Assembly (NCBI RefSeq): GCF_020442045.1
Contig: NZ_JAGRLA010000002.1
Span: forward strand, 20,211 to 84,210
Origin: Bauldia sp.
Lineage (GTDB): Bacteria > Pseudomonadota > Alphaproteobacteria > Rhizobiales > Kaistiaceae
Direction of reading: 5' to 3'
DNA: 64,000 nt
The notes below the pieces were generated by a model. That model did no database searches and was not told where the DNA came from. It worked only from the letters and a program-made list of their open reading frames with translations. A program made the position numbers and the translations under genes. This document shows positions 33,273 through 42,426 of this stretch, in pieces. Each line of letters begins with the position of its first letter. Within the stretch, counting starts at the first letter, position 1.

Positions 33273-34160
33273 ATGAGCCTCAAATCCAAATCGCGCCGTC
33301 AGCAATGGCTCATGCTGAGCCCCGCAATCCTCGGCCTGTCCCTGATCGTCATCCTGCCCTTCTTCCTGTCAATCTGGTTTTCCTTCACCGACCAGCGGCT
33401 TGTCCCCCGTCCGATCCCGACTCAGGTCGTTGGCTTCCGGAACTACGAACGCATCCTCACGGATGATGAATTCTGGCAGGCGGTCGGGAACACCGTGCTC
33501 TTCGCCGTCCTCGTCGTGCCGTTCCAGCTGGCGATTTCGCTGGGCGCGGCGATGATCCTCAACTCGAAGCTGCGCCTCCGGGCCGCGCTCCGAACCGTCG
33601 CCATCTTGCCGTTGCTGCTTCCAATGACGGTGATCGTCGCGATCTGGGCGGTGCTGTACCGTATCCCCAACGGTCCCTTCAACGCGGTCTTCCAGCTTTT
33701 CGCGGGCAGCGGGAACTACGTCGATTGGCTCGGCTCGTCCTCGACGGCGATGGTCGCCATCGTGGTCCTGTCCGCCTGGGCGACCTTCCCGTACCAGATG
33801 CTGATCTACCTCGCCGGCCTTCAGGACATCGCCGAGGAGCTCTACGAGGCAGCTCGGATCGACGGCGCCACGCGCTGGCAGCAGTTCTGGAACGTCACCT
33901 GGCCGGGCCTTCGCAACGTCAACATCTTCCTTCTGATCATCACCACCATCGGTGCGCTCAAGCTCTTCACCCAGATCGCGATCCTGACGCGCGGCGGTCC
34001 CAATGGATCGACCACGACGATCATCTACTACCTCTTCAAGGAGGGGTATCAGACGCAGAAGGTCGGGTTCGCCTCGGCGGTCGCAGTGATGTTCTTCCTT
34101 GCCGTCACCGCCATCGCGCTGCTGCAGCGGAAGATCTTCAAGAACGAAGAGGAGACCTGA
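33273..34160 (+). CDS. Sugar ABC transporter permease, MalF/UgpA type
   Basis: A 295-residue inner-membrane permease with six predicted helices, the first at about residues 14-35 (LMLSPAILGLSLIVILPFF). The EAA-type loop that contacts the ATPase is ELYEAARIDGATRWQQFWNVTWPGL, split here as EEL-YEAARIDGA followed by the conserved Gly region. It begins 78 bases after the binding-protein gene and precedes the second permease by two bases. It is one half of the translocation channel of a CUT1 importer. Confidence 0.93.
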   Translation: MSLKSKSRRQQWLMLSPAILGLSLIVILPFFLSIWFSFTDQRLVPRPIPTQVVGFRNYERILTDDEFWQAVGNTVLFAVLVVPFQLAISLGAAMILNSKLRLRAALRTVAILPLLLPMTVIVAIWAVLYRIPNGPFNAVFQLFAGSGNYVDWLGSSSTAMVAIVVLSAWATFPYQMLIYLAGLQDIAEELYEAARIDGATRWQQFWNVTWPGLRNVNIFLLIITTIGALKLFTQIAILTRGGPNGSTTTIIYYLFKEGYQTQKVGFASAVAVMFFLAVTAIALLQRKIFKNEEET

Positions 34161-34162
34161 GT

Positions 34163-35011
34163 ATGGCGACCCTGTCATCGACCCGTCCGTCGCGCTTCAC
34201 GATGCTTTCGGCCGGTATCCTCTTCGTCGGCGTCGTGGCGCCGCTGATGATGGCGATCACCATCAGCCTGAACCCCGACGAACAGCGCATCCTCGTCGAC
34301 ATGGGCACCTGGCGCGCGTTCATCCCAACCGTGATCTCCGGCCAGAACTACGTCGAGGTCTGGACCGACCCGGTCCATCCGTTCCTGCGGTACCTGTTCA
34401 ACACGACCTTCATAACGCTGACCACGCTGATCCTGTCGATCCTGATCAACTCGATGGCGGCCTTCGTGCTGGCGCAGGGCACGGTCGGAGGACGCAAGCT
34501 CCTGATCGCGATCATCCTGGCCACGCTCGTCGTCCCGGCGGAAAGTCTCGTCCTGCCGCAGCTCATAATGGCATCACGGGCCGGAATCATCGACAGCTAC
34601 GAAGTGCAGATCCTGCCCGGCGTCGCGAATGCCATGGCGATCTTCCTGTTCTACCAGTTCTTCTCGCGCCTGCCGCGCGACCTGATCGAGGCGGCGCGGG
34701 TGGACGGGTTCAGCTTCTTCCAGATCTATCGCCACATCGCGATGCCGCTGTCGAAGCCCGTCGTCTCGGCCATCGCGGTCCTGCAATTCCTGGAAATCTG
34801 GAACAGCTATCTCTGGCCGGTCATGGTTACCCGTGGCCCCGAGGTCCGGCCGCTCTCGGTTGCCATGTCCGCTTACTTCGGCACCAACCAGGCCGCCTGG
34901 GGCAACATCATGGCCTTCGCCGTGTCGATGGCGATACCGGTGATCCTGTTCTTCCTGCTCCTGCAGAAACAGTTCATTGCCAGCGTCGTCAGCTCCGGCG
35001 TCAAGGGGTGA
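34163..35011 (+). CDS. Sugar ABC transporter permease, MalG/UgpE type
   Basis: A 282-residue permease with six predicted helices. The start ATG at 34163 lies two bases after the preceding stop. The ATPase-contact loop is DLIEAARVDGFSFFQIYRHI, the expected EAA sequence of the second CUT1 permease. The C terminus (LQKQFIASVVSSGVKG) is the usual form for MalG-type subunits. It pairs with the MalF-type protein and is followed one base later by the GH32 gene, indicating tight cotranscription. Confidence 0.93.
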   Translation: MATLSSTRPSRFTMLSAGILFVGVVAPLMMAITISLNPDEQRILVDMGTWRAFIPTVISGQNYVEVWTDPVHPFLRYLFNTTFITLTTLILSILINSMAAFVLAQGTVGGRKLLIAIILATLVVPAESLVLPQLIMASRAGIIDSYEVQILPGVANAMAIFLFYQFFSRLPRDLIEAARVDGFSFFQIYRHIAMPLSKPVVSAIAVLQFLEIWNSYLWPVMVTRGPEVRPLSVAMSAYFGTNQAAWGNIMAFAVSMAIPVILFFLLLQKQFIASVVSSGVKG

Positions 35012-35012
35012 G

Positions 35013-36338
35013 ATGATGACCGACGAGCCGTTCCGACCCAGTCTTCATCTGACCCCGCCAAAGGGTTGGATGAACGACCCCAACGGGCTGATCAAGATCG
35101 GTGACATCTGGCATGTCTTCTACCAGCACGACCCGGGCAGCACGCTCCACGACCGGATGCACTGGGGCCGCGCCTCGACGCGCGACTTTGTGAGCTGGGT
35201 CCACCATCCCGACGCGCTTGCTCCCGAGGGCGAGTGGATGTGTTATTCCGGCTCGGCCGTCGCCACGGATGACGGCGTGAAGCTCCTCTTTACCGAGCAC
35301 AAGCCGCTTCCGTCCGGAGGGGAGTGCCAGCGCCAGTCCCTGGTGCACGCCGACCTCGACGCCGGAACGTTCCGCCGCGACCCGGCCAACCCTGTCTTGA
35401 CCAGCCACGGGGCGGGCGTGTTCCGGGATCCGAAGGTCATTCGGCACGAAAGCTCGGGGCGCTGGATCATGCTGATAACCACCGGGCAGGAGATCGCGTT
35501 CTATTCGTCCCAGGATCTCGTCGCCTGGGAGTTCGAAAGCGTATTCGGTGCGAATGACGGGTTTCACACCGACGCGCCCTGGGAGTGCCCCGATCTTTTC
35601 GAACTCGCGACCCCGGAGGGTGAAACCGCCTGGGTCCTTTCCGTCGGTGTTGCCGGCGGCGTGCCGGGAGGGGGGACCGGGACACAGTATTTCGTCGGCG
35701 ATTTCGATGGCCGGAGGTTCATCAATCGAAACGCGCCCGACCAGGTCCTCTGGGCCGATTGGGGTCGCGACTTCTACGCCGCCCAGAGTTTCTTCCGCTC
35801 GGACGGCGGCACGCCCGTCTGGCTCGCCTGGGCGTCGAACTGGCGCTACGCGCGCCAAACGCCAACCGTGGCGTTTCGCGGAGCACTGACGCACCCGCGG
35901 GAGCTTTCCCTGAGGCAAACGCCAGGCGGCCTGAGGCTGATCCAGCGCCTTCCCGAGACCGTCCGGAGGTCGCTGCCTCTGGCCTCCGAAGCAGGGCCCG
36001 GCGGCGTTGCCGCCTACCGCGAAGAGTTCACGCTCGCCCCCGGCGAAGTCCTCCGGCTCTTCGGCGAAGACACTCCGCAGCTTCGCCGCTCGGAAGATGG
36101 TCGCTCCCTGATGGTCACCCGCTACGGTGCCTGGGCCGAGACCGCGGCACCCGCCTTCGCCGGCAGCTATCAGCTGCCCATCTCCGACGGACCGCTCAGG
36201 GGTGAGGTCTACGTCGATCACGGCATCGTCGAGATTGCACTCGACGACGGAGCGACCTGGATCACTGAAGTGCATTACCCTGACGCCCTGACCGTGGCGC
36301 CGGAAGTCTGCCGCTGGTCCCCGCAGGAGGCAGCCTGA
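35013..36338 (+). CDS. GH32 family glycoside hydrolase (beta-fructosidase/invertase type)
   Basis: A 441-residue hydrolase of sucrose, fructo-oligosaccharides or levan fragments. The three GH32 catalytic motifs are present: the nucleophile Asp22 in WMNDPNG, the transition-state Asp139 in FRDPKV and the acid/base Glu191 in ECPDLF. No signal peptide is visible, so it should act in the cytoplasm on sugar delivered by the ABC importer. ATGs at 35013 and 35016 are both possible. The gene lies between the permeases and the ATPase gene, which ties import to hydrolysis. Fructan versus sucrose preference cannot be decided from motifs. Confidence 0.93.
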   Translation: MMTDEPFRPSLHLTPPKGWMNDPNGLIKIGDIWHVFYQHDPGSTLHDRMHWGRASTRDFVSWVHHPDALAPEGEWMCYSGSAVATDDGVKLLFTEHKPLPSGGECQRQSLVHADLDAGTFRRDPANPVLTSHGAGVFRDPKVIRHESSGRWIMLITTGQEIAFYSSQDLVAWEFESVFGANDGFHTDAPWECPDLFELATPEGETAWVLSVGVAGGVPGGGTGTQYFVGDFDGRRFINRNAPDQVLWADWGRDFYAAQSFFRSDGGTPVWLAWASNWRYARQTPTVAFRGALTHPRELSLRQTPGGLRLIQRLPETVRRSLPLASEAGPGGVAAYREEFTLAPGEVLRLFGEDTPQLRRSEDGRSLMVTRYGAWAETAAPAFAGSYQLPISDGPLRGEVYVDHGIVEIALDDGATWITEVHYPDALTVAPEVCRWSPQEAA

Positions 36339-36380
36339 TGCCTTGCACGGCCGGCAAGAAACCCTGTCTGGGAGGATAAG

Positions 36381-37385
36381 ATGTCCGAAGTCATCCTGAA
36401 AAACGTCCGCAAAGCCTACAGCGCGGTCGAGGTCATTCCCAATATCAATCTCACGATCCCCGACGGGTCGTTCACCGTGCTCGTCGGACCATCCGGTTGC
36501 GGCAAGTCAACGCTCCTGCGGATGATCGCGGGCCTCGAAGAGGTCTCCGACGGCCAGATCCTGATCGGCGGCCAGGACGTGACCGGCGCCGAACCGTCGG
36601 AGCGCGGTATCGCGATGGTGTTCCAGTCCTACGCGCTCTATCCGCATATGACGGTCGCCGACAACATCGGCTTCGGGCTGAAGCTCGCCAAGATGCCGCA
36701 GGATGAGCGCGAACAGCGGGTTCGCGAAGCGGCGGACATCCTGCAACTGACGCAGCTTCTCGACCGGAAGCCCAAGCAGCTTTCAGGCGGCCAGCGGCAG
36801 CGCGTCGCCATCGGCCGCGCGATCGTCCGGAAGCCCAAGGTGTTCCTGTTCGACGAGCCTCTGTCCAACCTCGACGCCGCGCTCCGGGGCCAGATGCGTG
36901 TCGAGCTCTCGGAATTGCATGATCGGCTTGGCGCCACGATGGTCTACGTCACGCACGACCAGGTCGAAGCAATGACCATGGCCGATCAGATCGTTACCCT
37001 GTCGAAGGGGATCATCGAGCAGGTCGGCTCTCCGATGAGCCTCTACGAGACGCCTCGAACGCCGTTCGTGGCTGGCTTCATCGGCTCGCCCAAGATGAAC
37101 CTCTTCAGCGGCGAGGCAGTCGGCGAACCCGGAATCGACACGTTCGGCGTCAGGCCGGAACATATCGACATAACGACGGGCGATGACGGCAGGTGGCGCG
37201 GCAAGATCCGGCACTCGGAACTGCTCGGGGCAGAAACGATTTCCCACGTCGAGGTCGCCGGGCTGGGCACCGTTGTCGTCAGGAGCGAAGGCGCCGTGCG
37301 CCACACGCCGGGGACCGAAGTCTCACTCGCGATACGCGATGGTGCCGAGCATCGCTTCTCGGCTGGTGAACGTTTGGCAACCTAG
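36381..37385 (+). CDS. Sugar ABC transporter ATP-binding protein (UgpC/MsmK type)
   Basis: A 334-residue ATPase powering the importer. Walker A is GPSGCGKST at residues 36-44, the Q loop follows, the signature LSGGQRQR starts at 134, and Walker B is [12 protein letters not shown] with the D loop, then the switch His in [13 protein letters not shown]-terminal TOBE-type regulatory domain ([10 protein letters not shown] onward) is typical of CUT1 ATPases. It completes a full set: regulator, binding protein, two permeases, hydrolase and ATPase. TCTGGGAGGAT just upstream of the ATG is a strong ribosome site. Confidence 0.95.
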   Translation: MSEVILKNVRKAYSAVEVIPNINLTIPDGSFTVLVGPSGCGKSTLLRMIAGLEEVSDGQILIGGQDVTGAEPSERGIAMVFQSYALYPHMTVADNIGFGLKLAKMPQDEREQRVREAADILQLTQLLDRKPKQLSGGQRQRVAIGRAIVRKPKVFLFDEPLSNLDAALRGQMRVELSELHDRLGATMVYVTHDQVEAMTMADQIVTLSKGIIEQVGSPMSLYETPRTPFVAGFIGSPKMNLFSGEAVGEPGIDTFGVRPEHIDITTGDDGRWRGKIRHSELLGAETISHVEVAGLGTVVVRSEGAVRHTPGTEVSLAIRDGAEHRFSAGERLAT

Positions 37386-37721
37386 CCCGGTCTTGGCACT
37401 TGCGGACGGTGTCGCGCAGGCGCCGGAAGCGATCCTCCGGCGGTTGTTCGGCATATTCGTGGTGGGCTGACTGTGCCCGCGGCGTCCGTCGAGGCGGCGC
37501 GCTTATCGACGGGTCCGCCCGGATGCCGCGCGCCGCTTGATCCCGCGGGCCCGAGTCGGGTCCTGGTTGCCGCTCGATCTGGATCTGGGTGCGGCTTCAA
37601 CCGCGCCGGGGCCGTTCTTCGCATTGGCCGAGCCAGGCAATGGTCGTTGACCCGCGCTTGAAGGTCTCGTTCCCTCGCAGGGCGATCCTGGCGCCGCGCC
37701 TTATGACAATCCGCGCGCGCC
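37386..37721. other. Intergenic stretch without a recognisable gene
   Basis: About 336 GC-rich bases between the ABC ATPase gene and dusA. I looked for a tRNA, a small protein and a transposon remnant and saw none. It presumably contains the end of the sugar operon and the dusA promoter. Confidence 0.4.
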
Positions 37722-38849
37722 ATGCTACGACCCGTCCTTGCGCGATGCTTTGCTAGGGTGCCCATCGCGGCGCACCATTGCCTTCAGCGGTACCAAGTAT
37801 TGAAAAGTGAGAGAAAATCGCGGATTGGCGTATCCCGGCGTTTCGCCGTCGCGCCGATGATGGACTGGACCGACCGTCATTGTCGGTTCTTCCATCGCCG
37901 CCTGACCCGATGCGCCATGCTCTATACGGAGATGGTGGTCGCCGACGCGGTTCTCCATGGCGATGGGGAGCGCCTGCTGGGATTTTCGCGGCAGGAGCAT
38001 CCGATCGCCATCCAGCTCGGCGGGTCGGATCCGGCGAAGCTCGCCGAGGCGGCGCGCATCGCCGAGGATCGCGGCTATGACGAGATCAATCTCAATGTCG
38101 GATGCCCGTCCGATCGGGTGCGGTCGGGAACCTTCGGCGCCTGCCTGATGCTGACGCCCGGCCTGGTCGCCGATTGCGTGGCGGCGATGAAATCCGCGGT
38201 CGATGTCCCGGTGACGGTCAAATGCCGGCTCGGCGTCGACGACCAGGACACCGGCCCGGCGCTCGACGCACTCGCCGACGCCGTGGTGGCGGCCGGCTGC
38301 GACGGGCTGTGGGTCCATGCCCGCAAGGCATGGCTCTCGGGGCTGAGCCCGAAGGAGAACCGCGAGGTTCCGCCGCTCGACTATGGCCGGGTCCATGCCC
38401 TGAAGCGGCGCCTGCCCGACGTCTTCGTCGGTATCAATGGCGGCATCCCTTCGCTCGATGAGGCCTCCCGCCAGCTCGACCATGTCGATGGCGTGATGCT
38501 CGGCCGCGCCGCCTATCATACCCCGGCTATCCTGCTCGATGTCGACCGGCGCTTCTTTGGCATCGACGCGCCGCAGGATGTCCGGGCCGCCGCCCTGGCG
38601 ATGGTTCCCTATGTCGAGAAGGAGCTGGCACGTGGCGCCCGCCTGTCCCAGACCGCCCGGCACATGCTGGGCCTGTTTCACGGGCGTCCCGGCGCGCGCC
38701 AGTGGCGGCGCATCCTCTCCGTCGAAGGCGCACGTCCCGACGCGGGCGTGGAGGTGCTGTTCGAGGCGCTTGCCGCGGTCGAGGCCGGCGGGCTGGACAT
38801 TCTCGGGCAAACGTCCGAAACAGGCCTGATCGACCTCCAGCCCGCCTGA
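37722..38849 (+). CDS. dusA: tRNA-dihydrouridine synthase A
   Basis: FMN-dependent enzyme that reduces uridines in the D-loop of tRNAs using NADPH. The N-terminal signature RFAVAPMMDWTDRHCRFFHR is diagnostic of DusA, and the catalytic Cys is in NVGCPSDRVRSGTFGACLM. The FMN phosphate-binding region is VFVGINGGI. The frame opens with ATG 37722; GTG 37758 and TTG 37800 are alternative starts, and the family's usual length (about 330-350) favours a later one. It is followed 33 bases on by a TauE-type permease. Confidence 0.93.
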   Translation: MLRPVLARCFARVPIAAHHCLQRYQVLKSERKSRIGVSRRFAVAPMMDWTDRHCRFFHRRLTRCAMLYTEMVVADAVLHGDGERLLGFSRQEHPIAIQLGGSDPAKLAEAARIAEDRGYDEINLNVGCPSDRVRSGTFGACLMLTPGLVADCVAAMKSAVDVPVTVKCRLGVDDQDTGPALDALADAVVAAGCDGLWVHARKAWLSGLSPKENREVPPLDYGRVHALKRRLPDVFVGINGGIPSLDEASRQLDHVDGVMLGRAAYHTPAILLDVDRRFFGIDAPQDVRAAALAMVPYVEKELARGARLSQTARHMLGLFHGRPGARQWRRILSVEGARPDAGVEVLFEALAAVEAGGLDILGQTSETGLIDLQPA

Positions 38850-38882
38850 CCGGCGGCGTTCTTCGCACTTTCGGGGGGGCGC

Positions 38883-39710
38883 ATGCAGATCACCGCCACG
38901 TCGGCCGAGCTGATCCAGCTCGGCATCGCGCTTCTATTGGCCGGGGCGCTGTCAGGCCTCCTCGCGGGTATCTTCGGGATCGGCGGCGGAGCGGTCATCG
39001 TTCCGGTGCTCTACCAGGCACTCGTCTACCTCGGCGTCGATGAGTCGGTGCGGATGCATGTTGCCGTCGGTACGTCGCTGGCGATCATCGTTCCGACTTC
39101 CCTGCGATCCTTCTTCGCGCACAAGCGCCGTGGCGCGGTCGACATGGCTCTCTTCCGGAGTTTCCTGATCCCGGTTCCCCTGGGGGTGATCGTCGCCTCG
39201 ATCGTCGCGGCGTCGATATCGGGCGCCGCGCTGAGAGGCATTTTCGCCGCGATCGCGCTTGCCGTTGCGCTGAAGCTGATCCTGCAGAGGCAAGGCTGGC
39301 AGTTGGGGCAGGACATCCCGGGCAACCCGTCGCGCGCGATCATCGGCGGGCTGATCGGCTTCTTCTCGACACTGATGGGGATCGGCGGCGGGATCATCAC
39401 CAACACCTACATGACCCTCTTCGGCCGTCCGATCCATCAGGCGGTCGCGACGTCGTCGGGGGTCGGGGTGCTGATCTCGATACCGGGGGTGATCGGCTAC
39501 GTCTGGGCGGGCTGGGGCAATCCGCTGCTGCCGCCATTCTCGCTGGGTTTCGTCAATCTCATCGGCGTGCTGGTGGTCATCCCGGCCAGCGTCCTGATCG
39601 CTCCGCTGGGCGTCCGGATTGCCCATGTGCTGACCCGCCGGCAGCTCGAACTGGGTTTCGGAATATTCCTGGTCGTCGTCGCGATCCGGTTCGCGGTGTC
39701 GCTGCTGTGA
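38883..39710 (+). CDS. TSUP family (TauE/SafE) permease
   Basis: A 275-residue inner-membrane protein with about eight helices and two internally related halves. The family signature glycines appear in GLLAGIFGIGGGAVIVPVLY near the N terminus and again in GFFSTLMGIGGGIITNTYM. TSUP members move organosulfur anions, sulfite or other small anions. There are no sulfur-metabolism genes beside it, so the substrate is open. It is convergent with the aspartic protease gene three bases away. Confidence 0.9.
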   Translation: MQITATSAELIQLGIALLLAGALSGLLAGIFGIGGGAVIVPVLYQALVYLGVDESVRMHVAVGTSLAIIVPTSLRSFFAHKRRGAVDMALFRSFLIPVPLGVIVASIVAASISGAALRGIFAAIALAVALKLILQRQGWQLGQDIPGNPSRAIIGGLIGFFSTLMGIGGGIITNTYMTLFGRPIHQAVATSSGVGVLISIPGVIGYVWAGWGNPLLPPFSLGFVNLIGVLVVIPASVLIAPLGVRIAHVLTRRQLELGFGIFLVVVAIRFAVSLL

Positions 39711-39713
39711 CCC

Positions 39714-40448
39714 TTATGGCGACAGGATCAGCCGGTCGCCGGATATCGAATAGCCGTGCAGCCGGTTGAGGAAGGAGAGGCCGAGAAGGCTCTGCTCCAG
39801 CGAGCCATGTGGCGCGACCAGCGCCTGGATGTCGCGATGTTCGATCGGACCGACGCTCATCCGATGGAGGGTGATCGCCGCCGCCGTCATCACGCCATTC
39901 GCAGTGCGGATCGGGACGGTGTAGGCGAGCGAGGCGGGATCGATGCCGATGCGCCGGGCGTCGCGCGTGGTGAGCGTGACAAAGCTCGCGCCCGTATCGA
40001 ACAGCATCGCCACCTGGACGTCATCGACCATGGCGCGGACCGCGAAATGGCCCTGCGACGACCGGATGAAGGCGACGCTGTCCGCTCCGTCCGCCCCGGC
40101 CAGGCGTCCGGTAATCGGCATGCCCGGCGCGAGGGAGCCGAGCAGGCGGCCGGCAAACCCCGCAAGCTGGTCGCGGCTGGCATAGAGGCCCGCCACCACC
40201 AGTATCATGGCGGCCCAGACGGCCATCGAACGCAGGATCTGCCACGCGCCGAGGGGGCGCGCGAAGACGCCGGCACCGACGAAGAGCAGGATCGCCAGGA
40301 GCGCGACCAGACGCGGCAGGTCGATATCGTCGATCGTGATGCCGGCATCGGTCGCGAACAGCGCGCCCGCCACCACCAGCGCGACCACGGCCAGCCCCAG
40401 CAGCAGCCGGGGCAGCAGGGTATTCGGCCTTTTGGGTTCGTCGCTCAC
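39714..40448 (-). CDS. Membrane-anchored retropepsin-like aspartic protease (TIGR02281 type)
   Basis: A 244-residue protein with N-terminal hydrophobic helices (LLLGLAVVALVVAGALF and LPRLVALLAILLFVG, then AVWAAMILVVAGLYA). It ends in a single retropepsin-like domain whose active-site loop is AMLFDTGASFVTLT, with the conserved Asp-Thr-Gly-Ala. The later flap and strand sequence LLGLSFLNRLHGYSISGDRLIL is typical. Such clan AA proteins dimerise to form an active site. The substrate is unknown. It precedes cobS on the minus strand in map order but is transcribed after it, with a 28-base gap. Confidence 0.85.
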   Translation of the reverse strand: MSDEPKRPNTLLPRLLLGLAVVALVVAGALFATDAGITIDDIDLPRLVALLAILLFVGAGVFARPLGAWQILRSMAVWAAMILVVAGLYASRDQLAGFAGRLLGSLAPGMPITGRLAGADGADSVAFIRSSQGHFAVRAMVDDVQVAMLFDTGASFVTLTTRDARRIGIDPASLAYTVPIRTANGVMTAAAITLHRMSVGPIEHRDIQALVAPHGSLEQSLLGLSFLNRLHGYSISGDRLILSP

Positions 40449-40476
40449 GGCTGTTGCCCAGCTTCGACGGTGACGT

Positions 40477-41283
40477 TCAGGTCGCGGCGGCGACGCCTGT
40501 CAGAAACGACACAAGGGCGATCTGCTGGCAGGCACCGAGCGTATCTCCGGTCCGGCCGCCGATCTGGCGGCGCGTCCAGAAAGCAAGGATATAGGTACCC
40601 GCGAGCGAAAGGAGAATGCCGGCGATCACAGCGGCGAGCCCGGCACCCGGCCACACCAGGACAAAGGTGAGGGCCAGGGCGATCGCCTGGGCGGTCAGCA
40701 TCGCCCCGGAGTCCGGCGGGCCGGTGTCGTGGGCGAGGCCGTCGGCGCGGGCGGCAGGCAGGTCGTGCCACATGCGCATCATCGCCGTGCGGGACACCGC
40801 CTCGGCGGCGACCAGGGCAAAGCCGGCGGCCCAAGCCGACGAAGCCGCGATAGCCCCGAGCGCCGCAGTCCGAGTCAGGATCGAGAAGACCAGCGCCGCC
40901 GCTCCATGACTTCCGATGCGGCTGTCCCGCATGATCTCAAGCTTGCCGGCGATGTCGTTTCCGCCGCCAAAGCCGTCGAACGTATCGGCGAGCCCATCCT
41001 CGTGAAGGCCGCCCGTCACCAGCATTGTCGCGGCGACCGCGAGCGCCGCCGCCACGAGCAGCGGCACGCCGAGTCCGACCGCGATCACGATAACCGCACC
41101 GCCGACGAGTCCGACAAGCGCGCCGGCGACCGGGAACATCCGCGAGGCCCGGCCGAATTCCGGGCGGGCGCCGGAGACCGGCAGGAGCCGCGCGACCGGG
41201 AGGCGCGTCAGGAAGCCGATGGACGTCGCCAGGTCCTCGCCAAGCGAGGCGGCATATCCACCAAGTCGGTCTGCGGCTGGCAT
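40477..41283 (-). CDS. cobS: Adenosylcobinamide-GDP ribazoletransferase (cobalamin synthase)
   Basis: Integral membrane enzyme joining adenosylcobinamide-GDP to alpha-ribazole, the last assembly step of cobalamin. The 268-residue form starting MPAADRLGGYAASL at 41283 fits the family; the frame remains open upstream to 41370 without conserved sequence. The metal-binding signature HEDGLADTFDGFGGG near residue 95 is unmistakable, and several membrane helices follow. cobT lies divergently 95 bases away, completing the lower-ligand pathway. No cobalamin riboswitch is visible between them. Confidence 0.95.
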   Translation of the reverse strand: MPAADRLGGYAASLGEDLATSIGFLTRLPVARLLPVSGARPEFGRASRMFPVAGALVGLVGGAVIVIAVGLGVPLLVAAALAVAATMLVTGGLHEDGLADTFDGFGGGNDIAGKLEIMRDSRIGSHGAAALVFSILTRTAALGAIAASSAWAAGFALVAAEAVSRTAMMRMWHDLPAARADGLAHDTGPPDSGAMLTAQAIALALTFVLVWPGAGLAAVIAGILLSLAGTYILAFWTRRQIGGRTGDTLGACQQIALVSFLTGVAAAT

Positions 41284-41378
41284 ATGGGGCAGCGTCCCGC
41301 CACGGTTGCTTGTGAACGATCCGACTCGGGTTATAGAACCACGCTCACGGCGCGTCCAAGAGACGCCCAACGGAGCCC

Positions 41379-42410
41379 ATGATGCCGCCCGCCGAATCGG
41401 TGCTGCCCTTCGACGACATACGGAACCTGGTCAGGAGCATGCCGGATGCCGATGAGGCGGCGGCCGCTGCGGTTCGTGCCCGGGATGCCGAGCTGACCAA
41501 GCCGGCCGGCTCGCTCGGGCGGCTCGAGACTCTCGCCGAATGGCTCGCAAGCTGGCAGGGCAAGGCGCCGCCGACCGTCGACCGGCCGCTGGTAGCGATA
41601 TTCGCCGGCAACCACGGCGTCGTCGCCCGTGGCGTCTCGGCTTTTCCCGGTGCGGTGACGCAGCAGATGGTCGAGAATTTCGCGGCCGGCGGGGCGGCGA
41701 TCAACCAGATCTGCCTGACCCTCGATCTCGGCCTCAAGGTCTTCGACCTCGGCCTCGACGTTCCGACCGGCGACATCACGGTCGAGGCGGCGATGGACGA
41801 GGTCGCTTGCGCGAGGGCGATGGCTTTCGGCATGGAGGCGACGGCCGGCGGCATCGACCTGCTTTGTGTCGGCGAGATGGGGATCGGCAATACGACGGTC
41901 GCCGCAGCGATCTTCAACGCGCTCTATGGTGGGCCGGCAGTGGAATGGGTGGGGCCGGGAACCGGGCTCGACGCGTCCGGAATCGAGCGGAAGGCCGCCG
42001 CGGTCGAGGCGGCTCTCGACGTTCACCGCAACGGCCTGTCGGACCCGCTCGAGGTGCTCAGGCGCGTCGGGGGCAGGGAGGTCGCGGCGATGGCCGGCGC
42101 CATCCTCGCCGCGCGCCACGGACGCATTCCGGTCATCGTCGACGGCTATGTCGCGACGTCCGCGGCGGCCGTCATCCATGCCATGGATGCCGGCGCGATC
42201 GACCATTGCCTGTTCGGCCATCTGTCGACCGAACCAGGGCATCGCCGGGCCCTTGACCGGATGGGCAGGCGGCCGCTCCTCGATCTGGATATGCGGCTCG
42301 GGGAAGGAAGCGGCGCAGCCCTTGCCGCCGGCATCGTCCGCTCGGCCGCGCGGGTGCATGCCGGGATGGCGACCTTTTCCCAGGCGGGAGTCTCGGGAAA
42401 GGAAGGCTGA
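41379..42410 (+). CDS. cobT: Nicotinate-nucleotide-dimethylbenzimidazole phosphoribosyltransferase
   Basis: A 343-residue enzyme that makes alpha-ribazole phosphate from dimethylbenzimidazole and nicotinate mononucleotide, the substrate branch used by cobS. The N-terminal KPAGSLGRLE, the FAGNHGVVARGVSAFP segment, the GEMGIGNTTVAAAI motif and the C-terminal GEGSGAALAAGIV with the catalytic Glu are all typical. The protein is complete. Two ATG codons, 41379 and 41382, are possible starts. It is convergent with the histidine kinase gene. Confidence 0.96.
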   Translation: MMPPAESVLPFDDIRNLVRSMPDADEAAAAAVRARDAELTKPAGSLGRLETLAEWLASWQGKAPPTVDRPLVAIFAGNHGVVARGVSAFPGAVTQQMVENFAAGGAAINQICLTLDLGLKVFDLGLDVPTGDITVEAAMDEVACARAMAFGMEATAGGIDLLCVGEMGIGNTTVAAAIFNALYGGPAVEWVGPGTGLDASGIERKAAAVEAALDVHRNGLSDPLEVLRRVGGREVAAMAGAILAARHGRIPVIVDGYVATSAAAVIHAMDAGAIDHCLFGHLSTEPGHRRALDRMGRRPLLDLDMRLGEGSGAALAAGIVRSAARVHAGMATFSQAGVSGKEG

Positions 42411-42426
42411 GCCGCAAGGCCGGCGG

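Noticed and set aside
37386..37721. Possible tRNA or transposon remnant before dusA
   Set aside because: No cloverleaf, T-loop sequence, terminal repeats or transposase-like frame could be identified.
41284..41378. Possible cobalamin riboswitch between cobS and cobT
   Set aside because: The gap is only 95 bases and shows no B12-box sequence or suitable folding.
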